A stretch of 50,492 bases of DNA. Source: Candidatus Kerfeldbacteria bacterium (GTDB lineage Bacteria > Patescibacteriota > Patescibacteriia > UBA9570 > XYC2-FULL-38-9). Positions 1 to 7,707 of this stretch are shown here, piece after piece (positions within the stretch are counted from its first letter, which is position 1; every line of letters begins with the position of its first letter). The DNA is taken from positions 1-50,492 of the forward strand of contig JAHBAR020000026.1 in NCBI GenBank assembly GCA_018500015.2, in the 5' to 3' direction. The translations under genes were made by a program, and so were the position numbers. Under the pieces are notes generated by a model, which was not told the DNA's origin, did no database searches, and saw only the letters and a list, made by a program, of their open reading frames with translations.

Positions 1-31
1 GTTGCGAAGGTATTGAACCATTACGCATCTA

Positions 32-60
32 TTGACAAAATCCTTATTTTTTGGTATTAT
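32..60 (+). promoter_or_regulatory. Strong sigma70-type promoter without a gene
   Basis: A perfect -35 TTGACA (32-37), a 17-base spacer and a -10 TATTAT (55-60) preceded by TGG, an extended -10. Transcription would start near 67. No convincing reading frame follows before the gene at 566, so it may serve a non-coding RNA or a gene lost when the neighbouring GC-rich island arrived. Confidence 0.65.
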
Positions 61-66
61 ATCGTG

Positions 67-101
67 TCAATTTGACCGCATTCTCGGCTCAATTGACCGC
101 A
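67..101. repeat. Tandem 13-14 base direct repeat at the start site
   Basis: TCAATTTGACCGCA (67-80) is followed by TCAATTGACCGCA (89-101), the same word less one T, 22 bases apart. The pair begins right at the start point predicted for the promoter at 32-60, the placement expected of a repressor operator. The operator role is inference. Confidence 0.4.
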
Positions 102-104
102 GAA

Positions 105-140
105 TATATGCAGAGAATCGCAACAGATTCTCGACATATA
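105..140. repeat. Imperfect hairpin/palindrome
   Basis: TATATG (105-110) pairs with CATATA (135-140) and GAGAATC (113-119) with GATTCTC (126-132), around a six-base loop with one 2x2 mismatch. It lies in the untranslated region after the promoter at 32-60. No T-tract follows, so it is not a classical terminator. Confidence 0.4.
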
Positions 141-219
141 CTCCGCGATCGAATGCCCCTATATCAGGCGGCGTTCTCGTGGGAAGTTCATTGACAATTC
201 ACGGAAACTACTTCAAGTC

Positions 220-253
220 ATTGCGAGGAAGGGCAAAGCCCTGACGAAGCAAT
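220..253. repeat. Dispersed ATTGC...GCAAT palindromic repeat
   Basis: ATTGC (220-224) and GCAAT (249-253) enclose GAGGAA-GGGC-AAA-GCCC-TGACGAA. Palindromes of this wording (ATTGCGAGGA...ACGAAGCAAT) are a familiar dispersed intergenic repeat in unrelated environmental bacteria. Only one copy was noticed in this window. Confidence 0.55.
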
Positions 254-308
254 CTCTTGAGTAGACAAAGGATTATATAAACAAGACACACAGTGTCTGT
301 GTTCGCAC

Positions 309-487
309 AGACCAAGGGGAATATGTTGTGATGTTTCTTCATAAAAAGAAGACAGTGGCATGGGTGGCGCCAAACGTAGGGCTCCCGGCGCCGCGCAGCC
401 ACGTCACTGAGCTAGTGACGTGGCGAGGACGACGGGATACGTGGGCGACAGGCCCCATGCCACATCACGATATATTCCCCTTGGTCT
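309..487. repeat. Long imperfect inverted repeat with central hairpin
   Basis: The left arm has AGACCAAGGGGAATAT (309-324), GTGATG (328-333) and GTGGCATGGG (355-364). The right arm carries the reverse complements in mirrored order: 472-487, 463-468 and 454-463. The left arm alone has a 21-base insertion (334-354), and three bases between the first blocks have diverged. Between the arms is a perfect 11-bp hairpin, GCCACGTCACT (398-408), loop GAGCT, then the complement at 414-424. The structure straddles the change from ordinary composition to the GC-rich island. Confidence 0.7.
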
Positions 488-565
488 GCCAGTAACAGCC
501 GCGGGGGTCTTCAAGGCCCTCGTGGCCAATCTTCCGGCGGTAACCAATCCGCCATCGGAGCTCCA

Positions 566-2317
566 ATGTCCAAGTCTTCTTCTTTCTTTTTTGTCGTTTG
601 CGGCCTCCTCTCCCTCACCGCCTGCACCGAGCCGGTGCAGGTGCCCGATCAGGAGGGGGACATCTCCATGGAGGTCTCCTTCGGAGAGGGCTGCGAAGCC
701 CTCTTCTGCGTCGCCCCTTCTACCACGATCCCCTTCGGGGACGTGCAGGTGAACACCACCGCGGAGCAGTCCGCGGTGGTCACCTACAACGGGGCGGAGG
801 TGACGTCCGTGGCCATTGAGACCACGGACAACTCGGTCTGGAGTATCCGCTCCCAGGCCAAGGAAACCTTGGCCCCCGGATATTCGTTCGTGGTGGAGGT
901 CGGCTTTTTGCCGACCGAAGCCTTGGACTACGCCGGAGGGGTCACCTTGACAACCCCCGACTTCCGGGGGGCGTTCGCCGTCAACGGCACGGGCTTCGTG
1001 CCCGAGCCGGAGGAGACGGGGGTCAACCCCGTCGACGACGACGGCGACGGCCTCACCGAGGACGACGGCGACTGCAACGACGGCGACACCGCCATCCACC
1101 CCGACGCGACCGAGGCCTGCGACGGCCTCGACAACAACTGCGACGGCACCGTGGACGAAGGCTGCTACGACGCCGACGGCGACGGCTACGACGCCGTCGT
1201 GTACGGCGGCAGCGACTGCGACGACGCCAACGCCTCGGTCAACCCCGGCGCCACCGACCTCTGCGACGGCCTCGACAACAACTGCGACGGGGTCGACAAC
1301 GGTTGCGCCCCCCCGGGCGCAACCGACGACGACGGTGACGGCCTCACCGAGGACGAGGGCGACTGCAACGACGGCGACACCGCCGTCTACCCGGGCGCCC
1401 CGGAGGTGTGTGGCGACGGCATCGACCAGAACTGCGACGGGGCGGATGACCTCTGCCCCGACGACGACGGCGACGGGTACACCACCGCCGCCGGCGACTG
1501 TGACGACGCCAGCGCCGGGATCAACCCCGGCGCGACCGAGGCCTGCGACAACGGTATCGACGACGACTGCGATGGCCTCGCAGACGACGCCGACTCCGGA
1601 TGCCACCTCCCTGACACGGGGGGTGGTGACACCGGGGATGGGGAGACCGGTGAGGAGGACACCGGCGGGGAGACCGCCGATTCCGGGGGCGACACCGCCC
1701 CCGTCGACGCCGACGGCGACGGCTACACGGCCGACACCGACTGCGACGACTCCGACGCGACGGTGTACCCCGGCGCGACCGAGGCCTGCGGCGACGGCAT
1801 CGACCAGGACTGCAACGGCCTCGACGAGGCCTGCGACACCGACCTCGACGACGACGGCTACGATGCCGTCGGCTACGGCGGCCCCGACTGCGACGACACC
1901 AACGCGGCCATCCACCCCAACGCGGAGGAGATCTGCGACGGGGTGGACAACAACTGCGACGGGGACACCGACGATATCTCGTTGGAGTTCTCCTTCTCTT
2001 CCCCGGACACGGGGCCCCAGCCCTTGGACGGGCTGACCGTCTACGGGTATGGGGATAGGGGAACCTGGGGTTGCATCGGGTCCTCGGGCCCGATCAACCT
2101 GTCCATCTGCACGGACGATTCGTCCGTGTATATGTTCACCGATCCCGCGGAGGTCGCCGATAGCAAGGCGGTTCTGCAGGAAGAAGTGAACTTGTGGGTG
2201 GTTTCGGCCCCCATGGTGGACAGCGAGGGCGTCTCGTACGCCCTCGTCGAGTGGGTGGACCCCACCGAGACCGACGATGAGGTGTGTATCTTCGTCGGGG
2301 TGGAGATCGCCCCGTAA
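566..2317 (+). CDS. Lipoprotein with choice-of-anchor D-like domain and MopE-type repeats
   Basis: A 583-residue predicted lipoprotein. The signal peptide ends in lipobox LTAC, making Cys20 the lipidated residue. Residues about 50-145 look like an Ig-like choice-of-anchor D/ASH domain (FGDVQVNTTAEQ). Residues about 152-485 hold roughly six MopE-type repeats with the pattern DxDGDGY, DCDD, PGATE-x-C-DGxDNNCDG; such Asp- and Cys-rich repeats are known from surface proteins and are thought to bind metal. An acidic Gly/Thr/Asp linker interrupts them near 350-385, and about 95 residues follow as a separate C-terminal domain. Start chosen by GGAG five bases before ATG and by the signal peptide. Function unknown, probably surface-exposed. 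Base composition and codon use differ sharply from all other genes in the window. Confidence 0.85.
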   Translation: MSKSSSFFFVVCGLLSLTACTEPVQVPDQEGDISMEVSFGEGCEALFCVAPSTTIPFGDVQVNTTAEQSAVVTYNGAEVTSVAIETTDNSVWSIRSQAKETLAPGYSFVVEVGFLPTEALDYAGGVTLTTPDFRGAFAVNGTGFVPEPEETGVNPVDDDGDGLTEDDGDCNDGDTAIHPDATEACDGLDNNCDGTVDEGCYDADGDGYDAVVYGGSDCDDANASVNPGATDLCDGLDNNCDGVDNGCAPPGATDDDGDGLTEDEGDCNDGDTAVYPGAPEVCGDGIDQNCDGADDLCPDDDGDGYTTAAGDCDDASAGINPGATEACDNGIDDDCDGLADDADSGCHLPDTGGGDTGDGETGEEDTGGETADSGGDTAPVDADGDGYTADTDCDDSDATVYPGATEACGDGIDQDCNGLDEACDTDLDDDGYDAVGYGGPDCDDTNAAIHPNAEEICDGVDNNCDGDTDDISLEFSFSSPDTGPQPLDGLTVYGYGDRGTWGCIGSSGPINLSICTDDSSVYMFTDPAEVADSKAVLQEEVNLWVVSAPMVDSEGVSYALVEWVDPTETDDEVCIFVGVEIAP

Positions 2318-2423
2318 TACGGGCGGTCTCCTCGCAGTGAGCGGTCCGGGGTGTCGTAGCCCTGGGCCGCACGGTGTGTGGGCCTAGCCAGCCCCTGGTC
2401 CTTTGTATATCCTCCGTGAAGCA

Positions 2424-2478
2424 GGGGGTGGCGCGCATGTGGAGAAGATCCCGACGCGCCACCCCCAATCTCGTTTTT
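2424..2478 (+). terminator. Probable terminator after the GC-rich lipoprotein gene
   Basis: GGGGGTGGCGCG (2424-2435) pairs perfectly with CGCGCCACCCCC (2455-2466) across a 19-base loop. A run of five T (2474-2478) follows seven bases later. The stem is very strong but the T-run is displaced, so termination may be partial. It coincides with the right edge of the GC-rich island. Confidence 0.5.
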
Positions 2479-2518
2479 GTGCCGATGAGCCTGATCATTC
2501 ACTCCTCATCTTCAGAAA

Positions 2519-2573
2519 AACCAAAACAACCGCTACCGATTCCCTCTGATGGACTCTCTAGCGGTTGTTTTTT
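2519..2573. terminator. Bidirectional intrinsic terminator
   Basis: AAAACAACCGCTA (2523-2535) pairs perfectly with TAGCGGTTGTTTT (2559-2571), 13 bp, with a T-run through 2573 on the plus strand and an A-rich run (2516-2526) that supplies the T-tract on the minus strand. It can stop read-through from the island and also the minus-strand transposase transcript. Confidence 0.8.
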
Positions 2574-2584
2574 ATCCCACCAAC

Positions 2585-2618
2585 TTAAGGGTCCGACCTT
2601 CTAAGGTCGGACCCTTAA
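2585..2618. repeat. REP-like palindrome beside the transposase gene
   Basis: A perfect 16-bp inverted repeat: the left arm 2585-2600 carries GGGTCCGACCTT, a two-base CT loop follows, and the right arm 2603-2618 carries AAGGTCGGACCC. The same GGTCCGACC/GGTCGGACC core recurs on the other side of the transposase at 3315-3353, so this is probably the cognate REP element of the transposase at 2630-3217. Confidence 0.8.
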
Positions 2619-2629
2619 AGGCCCGCCCT

Positions 2630-3217
2630 TTAGTCTAGAAGATAGCGACGATAGTGAGTTTCGAATCCACCCTTTTTGACGCCAAAATATCCTTCCATGA
2701 CATCCTTTAATATTTGAGTGTTTAGCCACTGCGGATGTGCCATAGTGTTGAGATAATATTGAGAACTGGAAAATCGGTATGTTAAAACATCTTCGCCAAT
2801 GTCTAAGGCATTCTGGTGAACATACCGAGAGGTGTTGAGTAAATCGTTATTGTCTTCAAGAAGCCGAGCCCCGTACTTTCCTTGAAATACATGTCCGACA
2901 TGGGCATATTTTTTGTTGTGATAATGTGTGTATCGCTGCAAAATTACTTGCATAAATTTTGATATTGACCGCTCTTTTGTTTGTTTGATCATTAAATGAA
3001 AGTGATTAGGTAGCAGGCAATAGGTAAGTACGCAAATATCTTGGTAAAAATTTACCCGCAGAGTTTCTCCTGGCTCACTTAAGTAATAATGAAGAAGCTT
3101 TAAAAAATAGAAGTAGTCTTCAATTTCTCGAAAAATGGTTTGCTTGTTATTGCCACGATCAAATACGTGATAATAGCCATTTTCGACAAATGAACGAAGG
3201 ACAAATTTTGAAGGCAT
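2630..3217 (-). CDS. REP-associated tyrosine transposase (RAYT, Y1/HUH family)
   Basis: 195 residues, the usual size of the single-domain Y1 transposases of the IS200/IS605-like TnpA-REP group. Visible signatures are the early YYHVFDRGNN block, the HUH metal-binding motif in LLPNHFHLMI, and the GHVFQGKYGA block typical of RAYTs. The nucleophilic tyrosine is probably in TSRYVHQNA, where the family has RYIHxNP. The enzyme nicks and joins single-stranded DNA at REP hairpins. Matching palindromes lie on both sides (2585-2618 and 3315-3353). A possible minus-strand -10 TATACT lies at 3273-3268. There is no Shine-Dalgarno; instead a terminator-like hairpin abuts the start codon. It is one of only two minus-strand genes here. 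Confidence 0.9.
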   Translation of the reverse strand: MPSKFVLRSFVENGYYHVFDRGNNKQTIFREIEDYFYFLKLLHYYLSEPGETLRVNFYQDICVLTYCLLPNHFHLMIKQTKERSISKFMQVILQRYTHYHNKKYAHVGHVFQGKYGARLLEDNNDLLNTSRYVHQNALDIGEDVLTYRFSSSQYYLNTMAHPQWLNTQILKDVMEGYFGVKKGGFETHYRRYLLD

Positions 3218-3221
3218 AAAA

Positions 3222-3252
3222 ACACCGCTTAAGAATTACACGAGGGCGGTGT
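3222..3252 (-). promoter_or_regulatory. Terminator-like hairpin abutting the transposase start
   Basis: Read on the minus strand, ACACCGC (3252-3246) pairs with GCGGTGT (3228-3222), and five T (3221-3217, the last being the T complementary to the A of ATG on the other strand's reading) run into the start codon at 3217-3215. A stem followed by T's before a start codon looks like an attenuator or initiation block that would keep transposase expression low. The arrangement is seen; the role is inference. Confidence 0.45.
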
Positions 3253-3314
3253 GTTGTTAGTGTTGATAGTATAGCACCCCCTTCTTTTTTTAAAAGATCC
3301 AAAAAGACCCATAG

Positions 3315-3353
3315 GGTCGGACCTCCTAAGGCCGGACCCTAAAAGGTCCGACC
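3315..3353. repeat. REP-like element, compound copy
   Basis: GGTCGGACC (3315-3323) pairs with GGTCCGACC (3345-3353). An inner imperfect pairing, AGGGTCGGACCT with AGGCCGGACCCT, offers an alternative hairpin. The words match the perfect REP at 2585-2618, so the transposase is bracketed by related elements. Confidence 0.7.
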
Positions 3354-3452
3354 TTGAGTCAATGAACACGGAAAATGTTCGGTTTTTGATTGACTTTTGA
3401 GGGTGCCTGTCGCATAATCGAAAGAACCGTTTTGTATATTTATCTTGCCCCG

Positions 3453-3458
3453 TATACT
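3453..3458 (+). promoter_or_regulatory. -10 box of a near-leaderless mreB promoter
   Basis: TATACT ends eight bases before the mreB ATG (3467), so transcription should begin within about two bases of the start codon. The -35 region, 17 bases upstream, is weak (TTTTGT). No Shine-Dalgarno is present. Confidence 0.5.
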
Positions 3459-3466
3459 TCCTTCTT

Positions 3467-4519
3467 ATGAAACTCAAAAATCTCTTCGGATCATTTTCAA
3501 AAGACATTGGGATCGACATCGGCACGTCGCATACTTTGGTGTTCGTAAAAGACAAAGGGATCGTCATCAAAGAGCCTTCTGTTGTTGCGATCAACACGCG
3601 CTTGGATCAAATCGTTGCCGTTGGTGAAGAGGCGAAAGCGATGATCGGCAAAACGCCGCAACACATCACTGCATCTCAACCTCTGGTGAACGGTGTCGTC
3701 TCTGACTTCGAAGTCGCAGAAAAAATGTTGAAGTATTTTATGAGCAAAGTGCAGAGCGAATCGTTTGCCGCAGTCTCTCGCCCTCGCGTGATCATCGCAA
3801 TTCCTCTCGACGTCACCGAAGTAGAACGCAAAGCTGTCGAAGACGCTGTGCGCAACGCTGGAGCACGCGAAGTGTTTCTCGTTCCCGAACCTCTTGCTGC
3901 AGCAATCGGCGCAAGGATTCCCATTCACGATTCCACAGGGCACATGGTCATCGACATTGGTGGCGGCACAACAGCCATCGCTGTGCTATCGCTCAACGGT
4001 GTTGTGGCATCTCGTACATTGCGCATCGGCGGCGACGAATTGAATCGCAATATCATCAACTATGTCCGTGACCATTTCAATATATTGCTCGGTGAACGCA
4101 CTGCAGAAGAGGCGAAGATTGCGATCGGTTCATGTCATGAAGATGATGATATTTTAGAAACAACCGTGCGCGGACGAGATTTGGTGACCGGTTTGCCAAA
4201 AGAGATCGTAGTCAATTCGCTCCACATGCGCGAAGCGATGGCGCGTTCTATTCAACTCATCGTCGACAATGTAAAGGCTGTACTTGAAAACACTCCTCCA
4301 GAACTCGTCGCAGACATTTACGAACGCGGCATCTCTTTATCCGGCGGCTCGGCGCAGTTGCGCGGCCTTGATCGCCAACTCGCTGAGTCGATTGGTATTC
4401 CAGTGAGTGTCATCGATGACCCTCTTACCGCTGTTGTGCGTGGCACTGGATTGTTGCTCGAAGATTTGGAAGCCGCTCGCGACCTCTTTCTCAATAATAC
4501 AAACGACATCTTACGATGA
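3467..4519 (+). CDS. mreB: Rod shape-determining protein MreB
   Basis: 350 residues, close to the usual MreB length. It is the bacterial actin that polymerises along the inner membrane and guides lateral wall synthesis by the elongasome. The phosphate-1 loop is IDIGTSHT (about residues 16-23), the phosphate-2 loop VIDIGGGTTA (about 160-169), and the adenosine-motif region lies near GISLSGGSAQLRG. MreB proteins normally carry DLGTxNT, so the Ser-His is a small departure. First gene of mreB-mreC-mreD-PBP2; its TGA overlaps the mreC ATG. Transcribed from a promoter whose -10 lies eight bases before ATG. Confidence 0.95.
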   Translation: MKLKNLFGSFSKDIGIDIGTSHTLVFVKDKGIVIKEPSVVAINTRLDQIVAVGEEAKAMIGKTPQHITASQPLVNGVVSDFEVAEKMLKYFMSKVQSESFAAVSRPRVIIAIPLDVTEVERKAVEDAVRNAGAREVFLVPEPLAAAIGARIPIHDSTGHMVIDIGGGTTAIAVLSLNGVVASRTLRIGGDELNRNIINYVRDHFNILLGERTAEEAKIAIGSCHEDDDILETTVRGRDLVTGLPKEIVVNSLHMREAMARSIQLIVDNVKAVLENTPPELVADIYERGISLSGGSAQLRGLDRQLAESIGIPVSVIDDPLTAVVRGTGLLLEDLEAARDLFLNNTNDILR

Positions 4520-5295
4520 TGCGCAAACGATGGGTGCCAGCACTGATCCTGTCTGTGCCCGTCATTACGGCTCTTCTTCTTGCCGTACACATTGATCGTC
4601 CATTGCAGATTATTTTTCGTTACACCATCGTCCCGATTCAGGCATGGATATTTCATTCAAAAGAACGTATTAATACATCCACTGCAGACACATCGGTAGA
4701 ATATGTTACAGAGCTTGAAGAAGAAAACACGCAGCTTAAAATCGAAAATGCACAGTTGCGCACATTTGTGCAAGAAAGTGGATTGCTTGAAGAGCAAATT
4801 CAATTTTTATCACTCAACAATTTTCGATCTCTATACGCTCGCATTATCAGTCGTACACTTGAAGGGGAGCGCGATGCATTTGTTCTGAATCGTGGAAGCA
4901 TTGACGGTGTACAAGAAGGTCTTGCTGTTATTACGGCGAGTGGCGTGTGCATCGGTGTGATTGACGTTGTGAACGACACGACGAGCACTGTGCGATTACT
5001 TTCTGATTCTAACACTCAACTCAGTGCCGTTGTACAAAATGGACAAAAGAGCCAAGGGATTGTTACTGGCAGTCACCAACTCTCACTGGAGATGACATAC
5101 ATTCCTCTTACCGATCAAGTTGATGTGGGCAACACCGTTATTACCAGTGGTGTCGATGCACTTATTCCACGCGGTCTGGTGATTGGTTCTGTGTCTTCTG
5201 TATCAAAAAATAATAATGAACTGTTTCAAAGCGCAACACTTGAACCACTTTTTTTGCCGCAGCAGCTCTCTATCCTTTCAATCGTGCTGCCATGA
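4516..5295 (+). CDS. mreC: Cell shape protein MreC
   Basis: 259 residues. MreC links cytoplasmic MreB filaments to the periplasmic wall-synthesis enzymes. It shows one N-terminal membrane segment (about residues 7-24, ALILSVPVITALLLAV), a coiled coil (about 58-95, rich in ELEEENTQLKIENAQL) and a C-terminal beta domain with the family words RDAFVLNRGSIDGVQEGLAV and LIPRGLVIGSV. The order matches MreC. ATGA overlap with mreB and again with the following gene indicates translational coupling. A second ATG three bases downstream is an equally possible start. Confidence 0.92.
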   Translation: MMRKRWVPALILSVPVITALLLAVHIDRPLQIIFRYTIVPIQAWIFHSKERINTSTADTSVEYVTELEEENTQLKIENAQLRTFVQESGLLEEQIQFLSLNNFRSLYARIISRTLEGERDAFVLNRGSIDGVQEGLAVITASGVCIGVIDVVNDTTSTVRLLSDSNTQLSAVVQNGQKSQGIVTGSHQLSLEMTYIPLTDQVDVGNTVITSGVDALIPRGLVIGSVSSVSKNNNELFQSATLEPLFLPQQLSILSIVLP

Positions 5296-5816
5296 TGAAC
5301 ACGATTCTCAGATACGCCGCTCGCATGTTCGTAGTATGTATGCTGGCATGCGTGCAACTTATGTGCGTAAATAGCGGAGTTACTTGGCTCACTCATGTGA
5401 ATGTTGGGCTCATTGCCCTTGTTGTTGCAATCATTACTCCAACTCCATTTTTTTGGTGTTTGCTGATCGGTTACCCTCTTGTACTCTCGTGGTATTCCGG
5501 TGCTCCATTTTTTCTTGGTTCGTGGATGTTCGCAACTATTGCTGCACTCTTGTGGACTATCCGTACGTTTTTTGTGAAAGAAGATTTTTTTTCCGTGCGC
5601 TTTGGTTTTTTGTGTGTCGCAACCATTTTGTTGCCGATCTTAGAGTACATTGGCACCATCTCTATGATCCGTCTTGGCTACTTGCCATTGTCAGAGCTCT
5701 CTCTATGGAGTATTCTCGCACACACCGGCAGTGCGCTTGTGGTACACACCGTCCTTCTTGCACTCTATACGTGGGTTGAGCATGCTGTAAATAAAAAAAG
5801 TTCGTATGCCTCGTGA
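5292..5816 (+). CDS. mreD: MreD-like rod shape membrane protein
   Basis: 174 residues, almost entirely hydrophobic with four or five predicted membrane helices, the size and topology of MreD. Sequence similarity is weak, as is common for MreD, so the call rests largely on position between mreC and the PBP2 gene. MreD partners MreC and PBP2 in the elongation complex. It overlaps mreC by ATGA and the PBP2 gene by 11 bases. Confidence 0.75.
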   Translation: MMNTILRYAARMFVVCMLACVQLMCVNSGVTWLTHVNVGLIALVVAIITPTPFFWCLLIGYPLVLSWYSGAPFFLGSWMFATIAALLWTIRTFFVKEDFFSVRFGFLCVATILLPILEYIGTISMIRLGYLPLSELSLWSILAHTGSALVVHTVLLALYTWVEHAVNKKSSYAS

Positions 5817-7707
5817 TCCATTTTCTATCTATACAAAAAAAAGCGGTGGTCGTATTCAAAAGCGACGCATCGCAGAGATAGATGCGACTGCTGTCGGCAC
5901 TATCGCGATCGGCTCGCCGAGTGATTATTTTTCTTCGCGTGCTCTTGTTGTCGCTCTTCTGTGTGTAGGTGCGTTATTATTTGGGCGACTTGCACAGCTT
6001 CAGGTTATCGACAGTGAGCAGTACACCTCGGCTTCAGAAGGCAATCGAATTGAATCTGAGCGCATTGTTCCCTTGCGCGGCATCATCACTGACCGCAACG
6101 GTGTCCCGCTTGTTAAAAATGTTTCCAATTTTCAACTCATCCTTGATGGGTCGCGTTTGAGTAAAAAGAAAGATACAGCAGAGACGGTGTTTATCGGCAT
6201 CAAAGATGTGATAAACGCAACCCCGGAGGAGTACGAGCAATGGTTTCAAAAAGCACTTGAACAGGGGCAAGAGGTTATTCTTAGAGAAGGTGTTTCTTAC
6301 GATGATGCTCTGAAGTTGATGTCGACGGTGCGCGACTCACGCTTTTTAAAAGTGCAGATAGCCTATAGCCGTCAGTATTTGTACGATTCTTTGTTTGCGC
6401 AGGTGCTGGGATATGAAGGCAAGATCAACGCAACCGAGTATGCCACTTTGAAAAGCGCGGGCTACGTGATGACTGATGAGGTAGGAAAGAGTGGAGTGGA
6501 GAAGCAGTACGAGTCGCAATTGCGCGGCGTGCCGGGTGAGAAGCGATATGAAGTTGATAATCGCGGTCGTTCGCATGGCTTGCTCTCAACAACAGAGGCG
6601 CACAGCGGTCAACAGCTCGAGCTGGGGCTTGATATTGGGTTGCAGCAAAAGTTATTTGATCTTCTTAAAGAGTCTGTTGATAACATGAATCTCACGGGTG
6701 GTTCTGCTATTGCTCTTGATCCTCGCACCGGAGCTGTTCGTGCGCTTGTCTCATATCCCTCATATAACAACAATGATTTTGTTGGAGGGATTTCTCAAGA
6801 ACAGTACGATCGCTATAGTAACGATTCGCATCTGCCATTATTCCATCGCGCAATCTCTGGGCAGTTTCCTTCGGGCTCGGTGTTTAAACCCATTGTTGCG
6901 ACGGCGGCGATTGACAGCGGCATTGCAACGCCAAACACTACGGTGAACAGCGTTGGTGGTATTGAGGCCGGCGGCGCATTTTTTCCTGATTGGAGAGCTG
7001 GTGGGCATGGAATAACAAATGTATACCTCGCGATCGCGCAGTCGGTGAACACTTATTTTTATTTGGTTGGTGGTGGAAGTGCTGACGGAACGTTCAAAGG
7101 TTTGGGCCCATACAAGATTGAAGAGTATGCAAAGAAATTCGGATTGGGCAGCGAAACGCAGATTGATTTACCGGGTGAAGCAGATGGATTTGTTCCAACG
7201 CCGGAATGGAAAGAAGAGTTTAAAAATGAACCATGGTATTTGGGAGACACTTATCATTTTGCCATTGGTCAAGGTGACTTGCTGGTGACTCCGCTGCAAG
7301 TGGCGAACTACACAGCCGCGATTGCAAACGGTGGCACGCTCTATGCGCCGCGCGTTGCACAAGCGTTCACCACTATTGACACCAACGAACGCACTGAGGT
7401 GCAACCTGTCGTACTCAATCAACAAGTGGCGTCTAGTGAAGCTATTTCTGTTGTGCAGAATGCAATGCGACAGACCGTTCTTGTTGGTAGCGCACAGTCA
7501 CTTAAGCAAGTGCCTGTTGCTGTTGCTGGAAAGACCGGAACAGCGCAGTTTGATAACAATAAAAAAGAGCATGCGTGGTTTACATCATTCGCTCCATTCG
7601 AAAATCCCGAAATCGCTCTTACCGTGATGCTTGAAGGTGGTGGCGAGGGGAGTGCCGCAGCAGTACCCATTGCTCGTGAGGGGCTCAAATATTATTTTAC
7701 GCAGTAA
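5806..7707 (+). CDS. mrdA: Penicillin-binding protein 2 (peptidoglycan transpeptidase)
   Basis: 633 residues, the expected length of a class B PBP. It crosslinks lateral peptidoglycan with MreBCD and a SEDS glycosyltransferase. There is a short cytoplasmic tail, one membrane helix (about residues 44-64), a pedestal region containing the family word PLRGIITDRNG, and then the transpeptidase domain. Active-site motifs are SVFK with nucleophile Ser358 and Lys361, SVN at 413-415, and KTG at 576-578. It ends the shape operon; two palindromes follow directly after the stop codon. Confidence 0.93.
   Translation: MPRDPFSIYTKKSGGRIQKRRIAEIDATAVGTIAIGSPSDYFSSRALVVALLCVGALLFGRLAQLQVIDSEQYTSASEGNRIESERIVPLRGIITDRNGVPLVKNVSNFQLILDGSRLSKKKDTAETVFIGIKDVINATPEEYEQWFQKALEQGQEVILREGVSYDDALKLMSTVRDSRFLKVQIAYSRQYLYDSLFAQVLGYEGKINATEYATLKSAGYVMTDEVGKSGVEKQYESQLRGVPGEKRYEVDNRGRSHGLLSTTEAHSGQQLELGLDIGLQQKLFDLLKESVDNMNLTGGSAIALDPRTGAVRALVSYPSYNNNDFVGGISQEQYDRYSNDSHLPLFHRAISGQFPSGSVFKPIVATAAIDSGIATPNTTVNSVGGIEAGGAFFPDWRAGGHGITNVYLAIAQSVNTYFYLVGGGSADGTFKGLGPYKIEEYAKKFGLGSETQIDLPGEADGFVPTPEWKEEFKNEPWYLGDTYHFAIGQGDLLVTPLQVANYTAAIANGGTLYAPRVAQAFTTIDTNERTEVQPVVLNQQVASSEAISVVQNAMRQTVLVGSAQSLKQVPVAVAGKTGTAQFDNNKKEHAWFTSFAPFENPEIALTVMLEGGGEGSAAAVPIAREGLKYYFTQ

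Larger units (their letters stand above)
365..2480. other. GC-rich island, probably foreign
   Basis: From about 365 to about 2480 the DNA becomes strongly GC-rich, with third codon positions in the 566-2317 gene overwhelmingly G or C, whereas all other genes here prefer A/T-ending codons. The gene also has a well-placed Shine-Dalgarno (GGAG, 557-560) that most neighbours lack. A long inverted repeat marks the left edge and a 12-bp GC hairpin (2424-2466) the right. Lateral transfer from a GC-rich donor, perhaps Myxococcota-like, is the simplest reading. A chimeric assembly cannot be excluded from sequence alone. Confidence 0.6.

Noticed and set aside
309-487. Fold-back amplification artefact as the source of the inverted repeat
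   Set aside because: Arms differ by an insertion and substitutions, whereas recent fold-back artefacts give identical arms; not fully excluded without reads.
1-565. tRNA or 5S rRNA after the strong promoter
   Set aside because: No cloverleaf with a T-loop GTTCRA context and acceptor pairing could be found, and no 5S-like sequence was recognised.
404-1915. A 503-codon open frame on the minus strand opposite the lipoprotein gene
   Set aside because: It is low-complexity Val/Gly/Ala sequence produced by the GC-rich Asp repeat codons on the other strand; no domain, no start signal.
1335-2036. A Thr/Ala/Pro-rich 233-codon frame on the plus strand inside the lipoprotein gene
   Set aside because: Shadow frame of the repetitive GC-rich coding sequence with no signal peptide or ribosome site.
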